The notes beneath the pieces were generated by a model that saw only the letters and a list, made by a program, of their open reading frames with translations, was not told the DNA's origin and did no database searches. Made by a program: the position numbers and the translations under genes. This document shows, in pieces, positions 1-9,182 of a DNA stretch of 64,000 bases (position 1 is the first letter of the stretch; every line of letters begins with the position of its first letter). The stretch is from assembly GCF_024172095.1 (NCBI RefSeq), contig NZ_JAMZDX010000006.1, positions 124,001 through 188,000 on the forward strand. Direction: 5' to 3'. Source of the stretch: Kitasatospora cinereorecta (GTDB lineage Bacteria > Actinomycetota > Actinomycetes > Streptomycetales > Streptomycetaceae).

Positions 1-12
1 GAGGTGGACAGC

Positions 13-1368
13 GTGGACCAGACGCAGAGCGGGACGGGTGGAATCGGTCAGCGCCTGCGCGAGCTGCGGCTCAAGCGCGGGCTCAACCAACAGGACCTCG
101 CCTCCGAGGACATCTCGGTCAGCTACGTCTCCCTGATCGAGACCGGCAAGCGGGCCCCGTCCGAGGCCGTGCTGAAGAGCCTCGCCGAACGGGTCGGCTG
201 CTCGGTGGAGTACCTGCGCACCGGGCACGACGACGCCACCGTCAAGGAGCTCGAGCTCAAGGTGGCCTTCGGCGACATGGCGCTGCGCAACGGCTCCAAC
301 GGGGAGGCGCTGCAGTCCTACAGCGAGGCACTGGCCTCGGCGCCGCTGCTCAGCGACGCGATGGTCCACCGGGCCCGGCTCGGCCAGGCACTGGCGTTCG
401 AGAAGCTGGGCCGGCTGGAGGCCGCGATCCAGCTGCTCACCACGCTCTTCGAGGACCCGGTCACGGTGGCCGGCTCGGCGCAGTGGGCGCAGCTCGCGGT
501 GGCGCTGTGCCGCTGCTACCGGGAGTCCGGCGACCACATCATGAGCGTCGAGGTGGGCGAGCGGGCGATGCGCAAGCTCGACTCGCTCGGCCTGGACGTC
601 ACCGACGACCACATCCAGCTCGGCGCCACCCTGATCGACTGCTACCGCGAGCGCGGCGACCTGGGCCAGGCCAACCTGGTCGCGGCCCGGCTGCTGGTGG
701 TCGCCGAGCAGACCGGCTCGCGGGTCGCCCGCGGCTCGGTGTACTGGAACGCCGCGCTGGTCGCCAAGTCGCGCGGGCGGGTGGACGAGGCGCTCGGTCT
801 CACCGAGCGGGCGCTGATGATGATGGCCGAGACCGACAACGTCCGGCACCTGGCCCTGCTCAAGGGCGTGTACGGGCGGCTCATCCTGGAGTCGGACTCC
901 CCCGACCTGGAGCGGGCGCGCACCCTGCTGGACGAGTCCCAGCTCGGGCTGCTGGAGGCCGGCACCGCCGCCGAGCAGGCCTGGAGCGAGACCAGCCTGG
1001 CCCAGCTGGCCATCCAGCTGCGGCAGTTCGACGAGGCGGCGGCGCACGCCAACCGGGCACTCGGGCTGCTGCGGGCCGAGCCGCGGTTCGACGCCGCCAA
1101 GGCGCGGGTGCTGCTGGCGGAGGCCCAGTTCCTGGGCGGGGACCCGGAGAGCGGCGGCGCCACGCTGCGCGCGGTCGAGCGGCAGCTCGGCCAGCTCGCG
1201 GCCAACCGCGGCTCGGCGGAGGTCTGGCGGCAGGTCGGCGACCTCTGGCAGCGGTTCGGCCGGCCGGACGAGGCGATGAGCGCCTACCAGCGGGCGCTGA
1301 CCAGCGTCGGTCTGCGGGCGCTGCCCACCACGGCCGAGGCGCCCTCGCCGCGGCAGGTCAACCAGTAG
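13..1368 (+). CDS. XRE-family HTH regulator with TPR repeats
   Basis: Cytoplasmic DNA-binding protein of about 451 residues. An XRE-type helix-turn-helix covers roughly residues 10-70 (RLRELRLKRGLNQQDLA, then SYVSLIETGKRAPS). The remaining 370 residues are alanine/leucine-rich helical repeats that read as tetratricopeptide repeats (for example RALTSVG and SYSEALASAP segments). This HTH+TPR layout is common in streptomycete regulators that sense a peptide or partner protein; the ligand cannot be told from sequence. Two in-frame GTG codons, at 4 and 13, can start it. GAGG at bases 1-4 is well spaced for GTG 13, so I favour 13, but the true upstream sequence lies outside the window. It is convergent with the phosphohexomutase gene. 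Confidence 0.85.
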   Translation: MDQTQSGTGGIGQRLRELRLKRGLNQQDLASEDISVSYVSLIETGKRAPSEAVLKSLAERVGCSVEYLRTGHDDATVKELELKVAFGDMALRNGSNGEALQSYSEALASAPLLSDAMVHRARLGQALAFEKLGRLEAAIQLLTTLFEDPVTVAGSAQWAQLAVALCRCYRESGDHIMSVEVGERAMRKLDSLGLDVTDDHIQLGATLIDCYRERGDLGQANLVAARLLVVAEQTGSRVARGSVYWNAALVAKSRGRVDEALGLTERALMMMAETDNVRHLALLKGVYGRLILESDSPDLERARTLLDESQLGLLEAGTAAEQAWSETSLAQLAIQLRQFDEAAAHANRALGLLRAEPRFDAAKARVLLAEAQFLGGDPESGGATLRAVERQLGQLAANRGSAEVWRQVGDLWQRFGRPDEAMSAYQRALTSVGLRALPTTAEAPSPRQVNQ

Positions 1369-1391
1369 CCATTGGCGGCTTCATGGGCGGA

Positions 1392-1432
1392 CGGTCCGGT
1401 CCCGGAGGGGGGGTGTCCCCGGGGCCGGACCG
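1392..1432. terminator. Bidirectional terminator hairpin
   Basis: Arms 1392-1405 and 1419-1432 pair over 14 bp with one mismatch, between two convergent stop codons. There is no U-tract, as usual in this GC range. Confidence 0.6.
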
Positions 1433-1437
1433 CCGGT

Positions 1438-2793
1438 TCAGGAGCCGGCGACGATCCGCAGCACCCGGTCGCGGAGGTCGTCGAGGCGGCCGCCGTCGGG
1501 CGCCTCGGCGTTCAGCCGCAGCACCGGCTCGGTGTTGGAGGCGCGCAGGTTGAACCAGGCGCCGTCGGCGAAGGTGGCGGTCAGGCCGTCCAGCCGGTCC
1601 AGGACGGCGCCGTCGCCGAGCGAGCGCTCCACCTCGGCCAGGGCGGCGGCCGGGTCGGCGACCTCCAGGTTGGTCTCCTCGGCGGTGGCGTACCGGGTGA
1701 AGTCGGCGACCAGCTTGGACAGCGGCCGGTCGGCGGCGGACAGTTCGGCCAGGATGTGCAGCGCGGCCAGCATGCCGGTGTCGGCGAACCAGAAGTCGCG
1801 GAAGTAGTAGTGCCCGGAGTGCTCGCCGCCGAAGACCGCCCGGTGCTCGGCCATCAGCGCCTTGACGAAGGAGTGGCCGACCCGGGAGCGGACCGGCACG
1901 CCGCCGCTCTCCTCGATCACCTCGATCGCGGACCGGGAGGTGATCAGGTTGTGCACCACCCGGGCCCCCGGCTCGCCGGCCAGCAGCCGGGCGGCGACCA
2001 GCGCGATCACCGAGGAGGCCGGCACCGCCTCGCCGCGCTCGTCCACCGCGAAGCAGCGGTCGGCGTCCCCGTCGAAGGCCAGGCCCAGGTCGGCGCCCTC
2101 CGCCCGGACCCGCGCCTTCAGGTCCGCGACGTTGGCCGGCTTCATCGGGTCGGCCTCGTGGTTCGGGAAGCTGCCGTCGAGCTCGAAGTACATCGGGACG
2201 ACGTCGAGCAGCGGGTGGTCCAGCACCAGCGGTACGGTCAGCCCGGCCATGCCGTTGCCCGCGTCCACCACCACCTTCAGCGGCCGCAGCCCGGAGAGGT
2301 CGACCAGCGAGCGCAGATGGGCGGCGTACTCGTCGAGCAGGCTCTCGGCGCGCCGGGTCCCCGGGGCGGGGTCGGTAGCGACCGGCGCCGGGTCGACCAG
2401 GGCGGCCCGGATCCGTTCCAGGCCGCTGCCCTCGCCGATCGGCACGGCCCCGGCCCGGCACAGCTTGATCCCGTTGTACGCGGCCGGGTTGTGGCTGGCG
2501 GTGAACATCGCGCCGGGCACGCCGAGCCGCCCGGAGACGAAGTACAGGTAGTCGGTGGAGCCGAGGCCGGCGTCCAGGACGTCCACGCCCTGGTCCAGCA
2601 CGCCGCGGGTGAAGGCCGCGGCCAGGGCCGGCGAGGAGTCGCGCATGTCGTGGGCGACCGCGATCTCGGCGGCCCCGGTCAGTTCGGTGAAGGCGGCGCC
2701 GATCCGGTACGCGGCGGCCTCGTCCAGCTCCTGCGGTACCAGGCCGCGGATGTCGTAGGCCTTGACCAGGCGGCGGGCGAGTTCAGGCTCCAT
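1438..2793 (-). CDS. manB: Phosphomannomutase/phosphoglucomutase
   Basis: Alpha-D-phosphohexomutase of 451 aa, the usual length for bacterial PMM/PGM. It interconverts hexose 6- and 1-phosphates in the cytoplasm, supplying mannose-1-P or glucose-1-P. The catalytic phosphoserine loop TASHNPAAYNG carries Ser100. The Mg-binding loop DGDADR lies near residue 245, and the sugar-binding motif GGEHSGHY near residue 325. Its ATG overlaps the 3' end of glgB by 11 bp and has GAGGAG just upstream, so translation is coupled. It is last in the glgE-mak-glgB operon, where a glucose-1-P-forming role is an attractive inference. Whether mannose or glucose is the preferred substrate cannot be decided from sequence. 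Confidence 0.92.
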   Translation of the reverse strand: MEPELARRLVKAYDIRGLVPQELDEAAAYRIGAAFTELTGAAEIAVAHDMRDSSPALAAAFTRGVLDQGVDVLDAGLGSTDYLYFVSGRLGVPGAMFTASHNPAAYNGIKLCRAGAVPIGEGSGLERIRAALVDPAPVATDPAPGTRRAESLLDEYAAHLRSLVDLSGLRPLKVVVDAGNGMAGLTVPLVLDHPLLDVVPMYFELDGSFPNHEADPMKPANVADLKARVRAEGADLGLAFDGDADRCFAVDERGEAVPASSVIALVAARLLAGEPGARVVHNLITSRSAIEVIEESGGVPVRSRVGHSFVKALMAEHRAVFGGEHSGHYYFRDFWFADTGMLAALHILAELSAADRPLSKLVADFTRYATAEETNLEVADPAAALAEVERSLGDGAVLDRLDGLTATFADGAWFNLRASNTEPVLRLNAEAPDGGRLDDLRDRVLRIVAGS

Positions 2794-5005
2794 GATGCTC
2801 CTCGGGTGTCAGCCAGATGGTGGCCAGCGGGGGAAGGGTCAGCCGGGCGCTGTGGTCCTGTCCGTGCCACGGGACCGGTTCGGCCGTGGGGCGGCGGGTC
2901 GCGGCGGCGGCGTCGCTGCCGCCGTAGCGGGCGTCGTCGGTGTCCAGCACGGTCCGCCAGCGGCCGGGCAGCGGCAGCCCGATCCGCTGGTCGTGGCGGA
3001 CGACCGGGGAGAAGTTGCAGAGTGCGACCAGTGGAGAGCCGTCGGCGGCGAACCGGATGAAGGAGAACACGTTGTCGTCGGCGGCGTTGCCGTCGAGCCA
3101 GGTGAAGCCGTCGGGGGTGGTGTCCTGTTCGTACAGGGCGGGGGTGGCGCGGTAGGTGTGGTTGAGGTCGGCGACGAGGTCCTGGACGCCGCGGTGTTCG
3201 GCGGCGGCGGGCCACTCGTCGGCGAGGACCCACCACTGCGGGCCGTGTTCGTGGTCCCACTCCGCGCCCTGCGCGAACTCCTGCCCCATGAAGAGGAGTT
3301 GCTTGCCCGGATGCGCCCACATGAAGCCCAGGTACGCGCGGTGGTTGGCCCGCTGCTGCCACCAGTCGCCCGGCATCTTCGCCGCCAGCGACCGCTTCCC
3401 GTGCACCACCTCGTCGTGCGAGATCGGCAGGATGTAGTTCTCCGAGTACGCGTACACCATCGAGAACGTCATCTCGTGGTGGTGGTACCTGCGGTGCACC
3501 GGCTCCTTGCCCATGTACACCAGCGAGTCGTGCATCCAGCCCATGTTCCACTTCAACCCGAAGCCGAGCCCCCCGGCATCGGTCGGCCGGGTCACCCCGT
3601 CCCACGCCGTCGACTCCTCCGCCACCGTCACCACCCCCGGGCAGCGCCGGTACACGGTCGCGTTCATCTCCTGCAGGAACGACGCCGCGTCCCAGTTCTC
3701 CCGACCCCCGTGCCGGTTCGGCGTCCACGCACCGTCCTCACGCGAGTAGTCCAGGTAGAGCATGGAGGCCACCGCGTCCACCCGCAGACCGTCGACGTGG
3801 AACTCCTCGCACCAGTACACCGCGTTCGCGACCAGGAAGTTCCGCACCTCCGTGCGCCCGTAGTCGAACTCCAGCGTCCCCCAGTCCGGATGCTCCGCCC
3901 GCAAAGGATCCGCCGGCTCGTACAACGGCTCACCGTCGAACCGGGCCAACGCGAAATCGTCCTTCGGGAAGTGCGCCGGCACCCAGTCCACGATCACCCC
4001 CACCCCGGCCCGGTGCAGCGCGTCCACCAGATACCGGAAATCGTCCGGCGAACCCAACCGGGCCGTCGGCGCGTAGAACCCCGACACCTGGTAGCCCCAC
4101 GAACCACCGAACGGGTGCTCCATCACCGGCATGAACTCCACATGCGTGAAGCCCATCCCGGTCAGATAGCCGGGCAGCACCTCCGCGATCTCCCGGTACG
4201 TGGCCAGATCCGGCCGCCACGACGGCAGATGGATCTCGTACACCGACATCGGCGCCCGGTGGTGCACCGCCCCCGCCCGCGCCGCCATCCACGCCCCGTC
4301 ACCCCACTCGAAGCCGGAGGTGTGCACCACCGACGCGGTCGCCGGCGGGCACTGCGCCGCGCGGGCCAGCGGGTCGGCCTTCTCCAACACCCAGCCCTGC
4401 CGGGTCCGGATCTGGAACTTGTACGTCGCACCGTCCGCCAGGTCCGGGACGAACAGCTCCCACACCCCCGACGAGCCGAGCGAGCGCATCGGATGCCCGG
4501 TGCCGTCCCAGTGGTTGAAGTCACCGATCACCCGCACCCCGACCGCGTTCGGCGCCCACACCGCGAACGACACCCCCGCCACGCCCTCGACCGTGCGCAC
4601 ATGCGCACCCAGCGCCGTCCACAACCGCTCGTGCCGGCCCTCCGCGATCAGATGCAGATCCAACTCCCCCAACGTCGGAGCCATCCGGTACCCGTCCTCC
4701 TGCACCAGCGGCTCACCCCCCGGATACGACACCCGCAACCGGTACGAGGGCAGTTGGGTGATCGGGAGCAGGGCGGTGAACAGACCGCCCGCGCCGGGCA
4801 CCAGTGCGACCTCGCCGAGCGGGGTCTGCAGCACCACGCTCTCCGCGCAGGGCCGCAGCACCCGGACGGCCACGCCCTCCTCGACCGGGTGCGCGCCGAG
4901 GACGGCGTGCGGGTCGTGGTGGGTGCCGGCGAGCAGCCGTTCGGCGTCGTCGGGCGGCGGCGGGGCCTCGGGGAGCAGAAGCGGGGCCGTCAGCTGCACG
5001 GTCAC
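2783..5005 (-). CDS. glgB: 1,4-alpha-glucan branching enzyme GlgB
   Basis: GH13 branching enzyme of 740 aa, the normal size for actinobacterial GlgB. It introduces alpha-1,6 branches into the linear maltooligosaccharides made by GlgE. An N-terminal CBM48-like region (GTHHDPHAVLGAHP near residue 30, FNHWDG further on) precedes the (beta/alpha)8 barrel. The predicted nucleophile is Asp410 in GLRVDAVAS, and the acid/base is Glu463 in AEEST; FISHDEV-like DEVVHGK follows. I chose the GTG at 5005 because GAGAGGA lies about 11 bp upstream and the protein then begins at the family-typical point; upstream in-frame sequence is low-complexity. It follows mak with a 65-bp gap and overlaps manB. Confidence 0.95.
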   Translation of the reverse strand: MTVQLTAPLLLPEAPPPPDDAERLLAGTHHDPHAVLGAHPVEEGVAVRVLRPCAESVVLQTPLGEVALVPGAGGLFTALLPITQLPSYRLRVSYPGGEPLVQEDGYRMAPTLGELDLHLIAEGRHERLWTALGAHVRTVEGVAGVSFAVWAPNAVGVRVIGDFNHWDGTGHPMRSLGSSGVWELFVPDLADGATYKFQIRTRQGWVLEKADPLARAAQCPPATASVVHTSGFEWGDGAWMAARAGAVHHRAPMSVYEIHLPSWRPDLATYREIAEVLPGYLTGMGFTHVEFMPVMEHPFGGSWGYQVSGFYAPTARLGSPDDFRYLVDALHRAGVGVIVDWVPAHFPKDDFALARFDGEPLYEPADPLRAEHPDWGTLEFDYGRTEVRNFLVANAVYWCEEFHVDGLRVDAVASMLYLDYSREDGAWTPNRHGGRENWDAASFLQEMNATVYRRCPGVVTVAEESTAWDGVTRPTDAGGLGFGLKWNMGWMHDSLVYMGKEPVHRRYHHHEMTFSMVYAYSENYILPISHDEVVHGKRSLAAKMPGDWWQQRANHRAYLGFMWAHPGKQLLFMGQEFAQGAEWDHEHGPQWWVLADEWPAAAEHRGVQDLVADLNHTYRATPALYEQDTTPDGFTWLDGNAADDNVFSFIRFAADGSPLVALCNFSPVVRHDQRIGLPLPGRWRTVLDTDDARYGGSDAAAATRRPTAEPVPWHGQDHSARLTLPPLATIWLTPEEHHGA

Positions 5006-5070
5006 GGGAGTGGCGTCCTCTCGGGTCTTCGAGTCTTCGGGCGTTCGGATGGGACTCGTGGGTGGGCGGC

Positions 5071-6531
5071 TCAGCGGCCGGCGGCCAACCGCTGGATCGC
5101 GCCCAACGGGATGAACCGCTTGTCGGGGCGGTAGCGGGTCTCGTACACGGCCTCGTAGACGGCCTTGTCGGTCTCGAAGGCGCGCAGCACCGCCGGGTGG
5201 CAGTAGGGGTCGACCGGGCCGCCGGCGGCGTAGCCGGCGATGAAGGCGCGGCGGCCGCGCAGCGACCAGGCCCGGGCGCGGCGGGTGTGGTGGAGCCGGT
5301 CGGCGGGGTCGAGGAGTTCGCCGTCCTCGGTGAGGAGGGTGGCGAGGGCGTGTTCGGCGGCGTACTCGAAGGAGCGCAGCATGCCGGCGACGTCGCGCAG
5401 GACGGGTTGCGGGCGGCCCTGGTCGTCGGCGGCGCCGCCGGGTTCGCCCTCGAAGTCGATGACCTTCCAGCCGGTCTGGGTGCGCAGGACCTGGCCGAGG
5501 TGGAGGTCGCCGTGGATCCGCTGGCCGTCGAGGCCGCGGCCCTGGGAGGCGGCGCGGGCGAAGTCCCGGTAGATCTCGGTGATCCGCTCGGTGTGCGGGA
5601 CGAGTTCGGGGACCCGGCAGGCGGCGTCGCGCAGCCGGTCGTCGAGCTGGTCGACGATGCCGCAGATCTGCTTCTCGGTCAGGTAGCGGCGGGGGAAGGT
5701 CTCGGCGAGCAGGCGGTGAGTGCGGGCGACGGACTCGCCCATGGCGTAGGCGTCGGCGCTGAACCCGCCGAGGCCGGCGGTGCCCTCGTGGCCGCGCAGG
5801 CTGTCGGTGGCGTGCTGGACGGCGAGGTCCCAGCCGTCGCCGTCGGCGGGCAGGAACTCCTGGAGCACGCCGAGCACGTAGTCGCCGACGGCGAGACGGC
5901 CGAGCAGGCGCGGGGTGCTGATGCTGCCGGCGGCGGTGAGGGCGGTGAGCACCTCGGCCTCCGGGTGGGGGCCGGGCTGCGGTTGGCGGAACAGTTTGAG
6001 CATCAGCCGGTTGCCGAACACCACGGCGCTGTTGGTCTGTTCGGCCTTCAGCGGGCGCGGGGTGAGGCCGCCGGGGACGGAGCCGGGACGTGTCAGGGCG
6101 AGGCGGGGTGCGCCGGGGCGGGCGGTCTGGGCGCGCTCCAGCAGCAGGGACATCAGCTCGGGGTCCTCGGTGGCCTCGTAGATCCACCAGCCGTCCCAGC
6201 GGCCGCCGACCGCCCGGCCGACCACCGCCGCGTTCAGGCGCGGGGTGAGTCGGGGGCGCAGGCCCAGCAGCAGCTGGTAGCGGCGGGCGGCGCCGGAGGT
6301 GTGGACGGCGGTGAGCAGGGCGTGGACCAGGACGGCTTCGCCGCCGGGCTGTTCCAGCACGGTGTCGGTGATCGGGGCGAGGTCCTGCAGGCAGCCGCTC
6401 TCGTGGGTGAACCAGCGGCGGGTGACGAGCCAGGGCAGCAGCGCGGGTAGCAGCGGGCGGAGCAGCTCGTCACCCCGCAGGGCCTGCCCGGGTTCGGTGG
6501 CCAGGCAGGACTCGCAGACGGCGGTGGGCAT
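5071..6531 (-). CDS. mak: Maltokinase
   Basis: ATP-dependent maltose kinase (Mak/Pep2), 486 aa. It makes maltose-1-phosphate, the substrate of GlgE, in the cytoplasm. The protein-kinase-like lobe has the catalytic loop HGDLHLGQVL near residue 335 and the metal-binding VIDFEGEP about 20 residues later, both hallmarks of the family. A Cys pair in the first ten residues (CESC) is notable. Its ATG lies one base after the glgE stop (TGAAATG), so it is translationally coupled to glgE. In the commonest streptomycete arrangement treS (maltose/trehalose isomerase) sits between glgE and mak or is fused to mak. Here there is neither, so the maltose supply must come from elsewhere. Confidence 0.92.
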   Translation of the reverse strand: MPTAVCESCLATEPGQALRGDELLRPLLPALLPWLVTRRWFTHESGCLQDLAPITDTVLEQPGGEAVLVHALLTAVHTSGAARRYQLLLGLRPRLTPRLNAAVVGRAVGGRWDGWWIYEATEDPELMSLLLERAQTARPGAPRLALTRPGSVPGGLTPRPLKAEQTNSAVVFGNRLMLKLFRQPQPGPHPEAEVLTALTAAGSISTPRLLGRLAVGDYVLGVLQEFLPADGDGWDLAVQHATDSLRGHEGTAGLGGFSADAYAMGESVARTHRLLAETFPRRYLTEKQICGIVDQLDDRLRDAACRVPELVPHTERITEIYRDFARAASQGRGLDGQRIHGDLHLGQVLRTQTGWKVIDFEGEPGGAADDQGRPQPVLRDVAGMLRSFEYAAEHALATLLTEDGELLDPADRLHHTRRARAWSLRGRRAFIAGYAAGGPVDPYCHPAVLRAFETDKAVYEAVYETRYRPDKRFIPLGAIQRLAAGR

Positions 6532-6532
6532 T

Positions 6533-8548
6533 TCAGATGTCCTGACGCAGGGTGAGCAGGTGGGCGGGGGCGACGGCCGGGTCGAGCCGGACGTAGTTGT
6601 ACCGGCCCCAGAGGTAGAGCTCGCCGGTCAGCTCGTCCCGGACCTTGGTGTCCTCGGGCAGGTCGAGGGTGACGGTGGCTTCCTGGGGGTGGTGCGGGTC
6701 GAGGTTGACCACCGTGACGACCTGGTCCTCGAGGCCGTCCTCGGTGCGGGCGGTCTTGGAGAAGGCGAGGATCTGCGGGTTGTCGGTGGCGTGGAACCGC
6801 AGGTCGCGCAGCTGCTGGAGGGCGGGGTGGCGGCGGCGGAGCCGGTTGATCGCGGTGAGCAGCGGGGCGAGGGTGTCGGTGCGGGTCCAGTCGCGGGGGC
6901 GCAGTTCGTACTTCTCCGAGTCGAGGTACTCCTCCGAGCCCGGGTGGGTCGGCTGGTTCTCGCAGTGTTCGTAGCCGGCGTAGATGCCGTAGCTGGGCGA
7001 GAGGGTGGCGGCGAGGACGGCGCGCAGGGCGAAGGCGGCGGGGCCGCCGGTCTGGAGCTGTTCGGGGAGGATGTCGGGGGTGGTGGGGAAGAAGTTGGGG
7101 CGCATCCAGGCGGCGGCGTCGCCGGTGAGTTCGGTGAGGTATTCGGTGAGTTCGGCCTTGTCGTTGCGCCAGGTGAAGTAGGTGTAGGACTGGTGGAAGC
7201 CGATCTTGCCGAGGGTGTGCATCATCGCGGGCCGGGTGAACGCCTCGGCGAGGAAGATGACGTCGGGGTCGGTGCGGGCGATGTCGGCGAGCACCCGTTC
7301 CCAGAAGTTGACCGGCTTGGTGTGCGGGTTGTCGACGCGGAAGATCCGCACCCCGTGGGACATCCAGTACCGCAGGATCCGCACGGTCTCCTTGACGATG
7401 CCGTCGAAGTCCTGGTCGAAGTTGACCGGGTAGATGTCCTGGTACTTCTTCGGCGGGTTCTCCGCGTACGCGATGGTGCCGTCCGGGCGGTGGGTGAACC
7501 ACTCGGGGTGCTTGTTCACCCACGGGTGGTCCGGGGAGCACTGCAGGGCGAAGTCGAGGGCGACCTCCAGGCCCAGCGCGCCGGCCTCGGCGACGAAGTG
7601 GTCGAAGTCCTCGATGGTGCCCAGGTCCGGGTGGACGGCGTCGTGCCCGCCCTCCGGCGAGCCGATCGCCCACGGCGAGCCGACGTCGTACGGGCCGGCG
7701 GTCAGGCTGTTGTTCGGGCCCTTGCGGAAGGCGCGGCCGATCGGGTGGATCGGCGGCAGGTAGACCACGTCGAAGCCCATCGCCGCGACCGCGGGCAGCC
7801 TCTCCGCGGCGGTGCGCAGGGTGCCGGAGATCGGCGGCGCGACCCCGGACGGGTCCACCACCGCCCCCTCCGACCGCGGGAAGAACTCGTACCACGCCCC
7901 GAACAGCGCCCGCTTCCGGCTGACCACCAGCTCGAACTCCTGCGAGTTGCTGACCAGTTCGCGCAGCGGGTAGCGGTCGAGAACGGCGGTGATGCGAGGG
8001 CGGCGGGCGAGCAGCAGCCGCTCCAGCGGGGGGCGGGTCAGGTCGCGGAGCGCGGCAGCGGTGCCGAGCAGGACGCTGCGGCCGCGGCCCTGCGGGACGC
8101 CCTCGGCGGCCCGCTCCAGCAGTTCGGCGCCCTCGATCAGGGTGACCTCGACGTCGACGCCGGCCGGGATCTTGACCGCGGCGGTGCGCTGCCAGCAGGT
8201 CACCGGGTCGCTCCAGGCCTCGACCGTGTAGGTCCAGCGGCCGGGCACGGTCGGGGTGATCTCGGCGGTCCAGCGGTCGGTGCCGGGGGCCTGCTCGCGC
8301 ATCGGCGTCCACGGTCCGCGGCGGCCGGCCGGGCCGCGCAGCACCACGTTGGCGGCGACCGCCTCCCGGCCCTCGCGGAACACGGTGGCGGAGACCTCGA
8401 AGGTCTCGCCCTCGACCGCCTTGGCGGGCCGGCGGCCGCCGTCGACGGCCGGTCTGACGTCGAGCACCGGGATCCGCCCGACCGGCTCCGGCCGATGGCG
8501 GACAGCTGAGGCGGCACGGGGGGACAACACGGCGGTACGGGCGGACAT
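6533..8548 (-). CDS. glgE: Alpha-1,4-glucan:maltose-1-phosphate maltosyltransferase GlgE
   Basis: GH13_3 maltosyltransferase, 671 aa, matching known GlgE enzymes (about 660-700 aa). It transfers maltose from maltose-1-phosphate to the non-reducing end of alpha-1,4-glucans. An N-terminal beta-sandwich and helical insert (residues 20-210) precede the barrel. Visible landmarks are LPPIHPIGRAFRKGPNN near residue 265, the nucleophile Asp406 in FRVDNPHTKP, and the acid/base Glu435 in AEAFTRP. GAGAGGAG sits 7 bp before the ATG. It lies 40 bp downstream of the small DJ-1/PfpI gene, so it may be co-transcribed with that upstream cluster, and it is followed immediately by mak. Confidence 0.95.
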   Translation of the reverse strand: MSARTAVLSPRAASAVRHRPEPVGRIPVLDVRPAVDGGRRPAKAVEGETFEVSATVFREGREAVAANVVLRGPAGRRGPWTPMREQAPGTDRWTAEITPTVPGRWTYTVEAWSDPVTCWQRTAAVKIPAGVDVEVTLIEGAELLERAAEGVPQGRGRSVLLGTAAALRDLTRPPLERLLLARRPRITAVLDRYPLRELVSNSQEFELVVSRKRALFGAWYEFFPRSEGAVVDPSGVAPPISGTLRTAAERLPAVAAMGFDVVYLPPIHPIGRAFRKGPNNSLTAGPYDVGSPWAIGSPEGGHDAVHPDLGTIEDFDHFVAEAGALGLEVALDFALQCSPDHPWVNKHPEWFTHRPDGTIAYAENPPKKYQDIYPVNFDQDFDGIVKETVRILRYWMSHGVRIFRVDNPHTKPVNFWERVLADIARTDPDVIFLAEAFTRPAMMHTLGKIGFHQSYTYFTWRNDKAELTEYLTELTGDAAAWMRPNFFPTTPDILPEQLQTGGPAAFALRAVLAATLSPSYGIYAGYEHCENQPTHPGSEEYLDSEKYELRPRDWTRTDTLAPLLTAINRLRRRHPALQQLRDLRFHATDNPQILAFSKTARTEDGLEDQVVTVVNLDPHHPQEATVTLDLPEDTKVRDELTGELYLWGRYNYVRLDPAVAPAHLLTLRQDI

Positions 8549-8588
8549 GGCGGGACTCCTCTCGGTGGCGGGACGCGCGGGGAGGGGA

Positions 8589-9182
8589 TCAGCGGTGGCC
8601 GATCCGGTCGATGATGGTGCGGGCGAAGAGGTGGCAGTGGTTGCCGGTGCGGGCGGTCACCAGGTCGTCGTCGACCACCACGTCGCGGTCGACGAAGACG
8701 CCGCCCATGTTCCGCAGGTCGCCCAGCAGGTTGTTGTGGACGACGGCCTGCCGGCCGCGGATCACCGAGGGGATCGGGGCGGCCAGCCACATGCCGTGGC
8801 AGATGATCCCCTTGACGATCGCCGGGTCGGCGAAGGCGCGGCGCAGGAACACCGCGGCGGGTGGCAGCTCGTCGACGTCCTCGGTGTAGCGCAGCCGGTC
8901 GGCGACGATCCCGGAGGGGACGATCACCGCCGCGTACTGGCGCAGTCCGAACTCGTCGACGTCCTCGAAGGACTCGCTGACCTCGAAGGGCATGCCGTGC
9001 TCGTGGCCGCGGAAGACCAGCCGGTCGTTGCCCCACAGCCGGGTGAGGAAGTGGACGGTGCCGCCCTCCTCGGCGAACCGGCGCTGGTAGTAGAGGATCT
9101 CGGGCTCGTAGAAGTCGCTCTCCATCAGCACGGCGATCTTCCGGCCGGCCAGCCGGTTGCCGTGCTCGGTCGCGGTGCTCAC
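8589..9182 (-). CDS. DJ-1/PfpI-family protein (197 aa)
   Basis: Class I glutamine-amidotransferase-like (DJ-1/ThiJ/PfpI) protein. The nucleophile elbow is visible as GIICHGMWL (Cys near residue 130), and an acidic partner is present in the early strand (MESDFYEPE). Family members include glyoxalase III enzymes, deglycases, proteases and chaperones; the substrate here is unknown. The GTG start overlaps the stop of the ThDP enzyme as GTGA, so the two are translationally coupled. A second, larger DJ-1 protein lies upstream of the ThDP gene, so the ThDP enzyme is bracketed by two DJ-1 proteins. That arrangement suggests a shared reactive 2-oxo substrate or aldehyde product (inference). Confidence 0.85.
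   Translation of the reverse strand: MSTATEHGNRLAGRKIAVLMESDFYEPEILYYQRRFAEEGGTVHFLTRLWGNDRLVFRGHEHGMPFEVSESFEDVDEFGLRQYAAVIVPSGIVADRLRYTEDVDELPPAAVFLRRAFADPAIVKGIICHGMWLAAPIPSVIRGRQAVVHNNLLGDLRNMGGVFVDRDVVVDDDLVTARTGNHCHLFARTIIDRIGHR

Noticed and set aside
1372..3060. Long open frames on the plus strand opposite manB and glgB
   Set aside because: They are antisense shadows of high-GC coding regions with Arg/Gly/Ala-rich meaningless translations. The minus-strand frames carry complete enzyme motifs.
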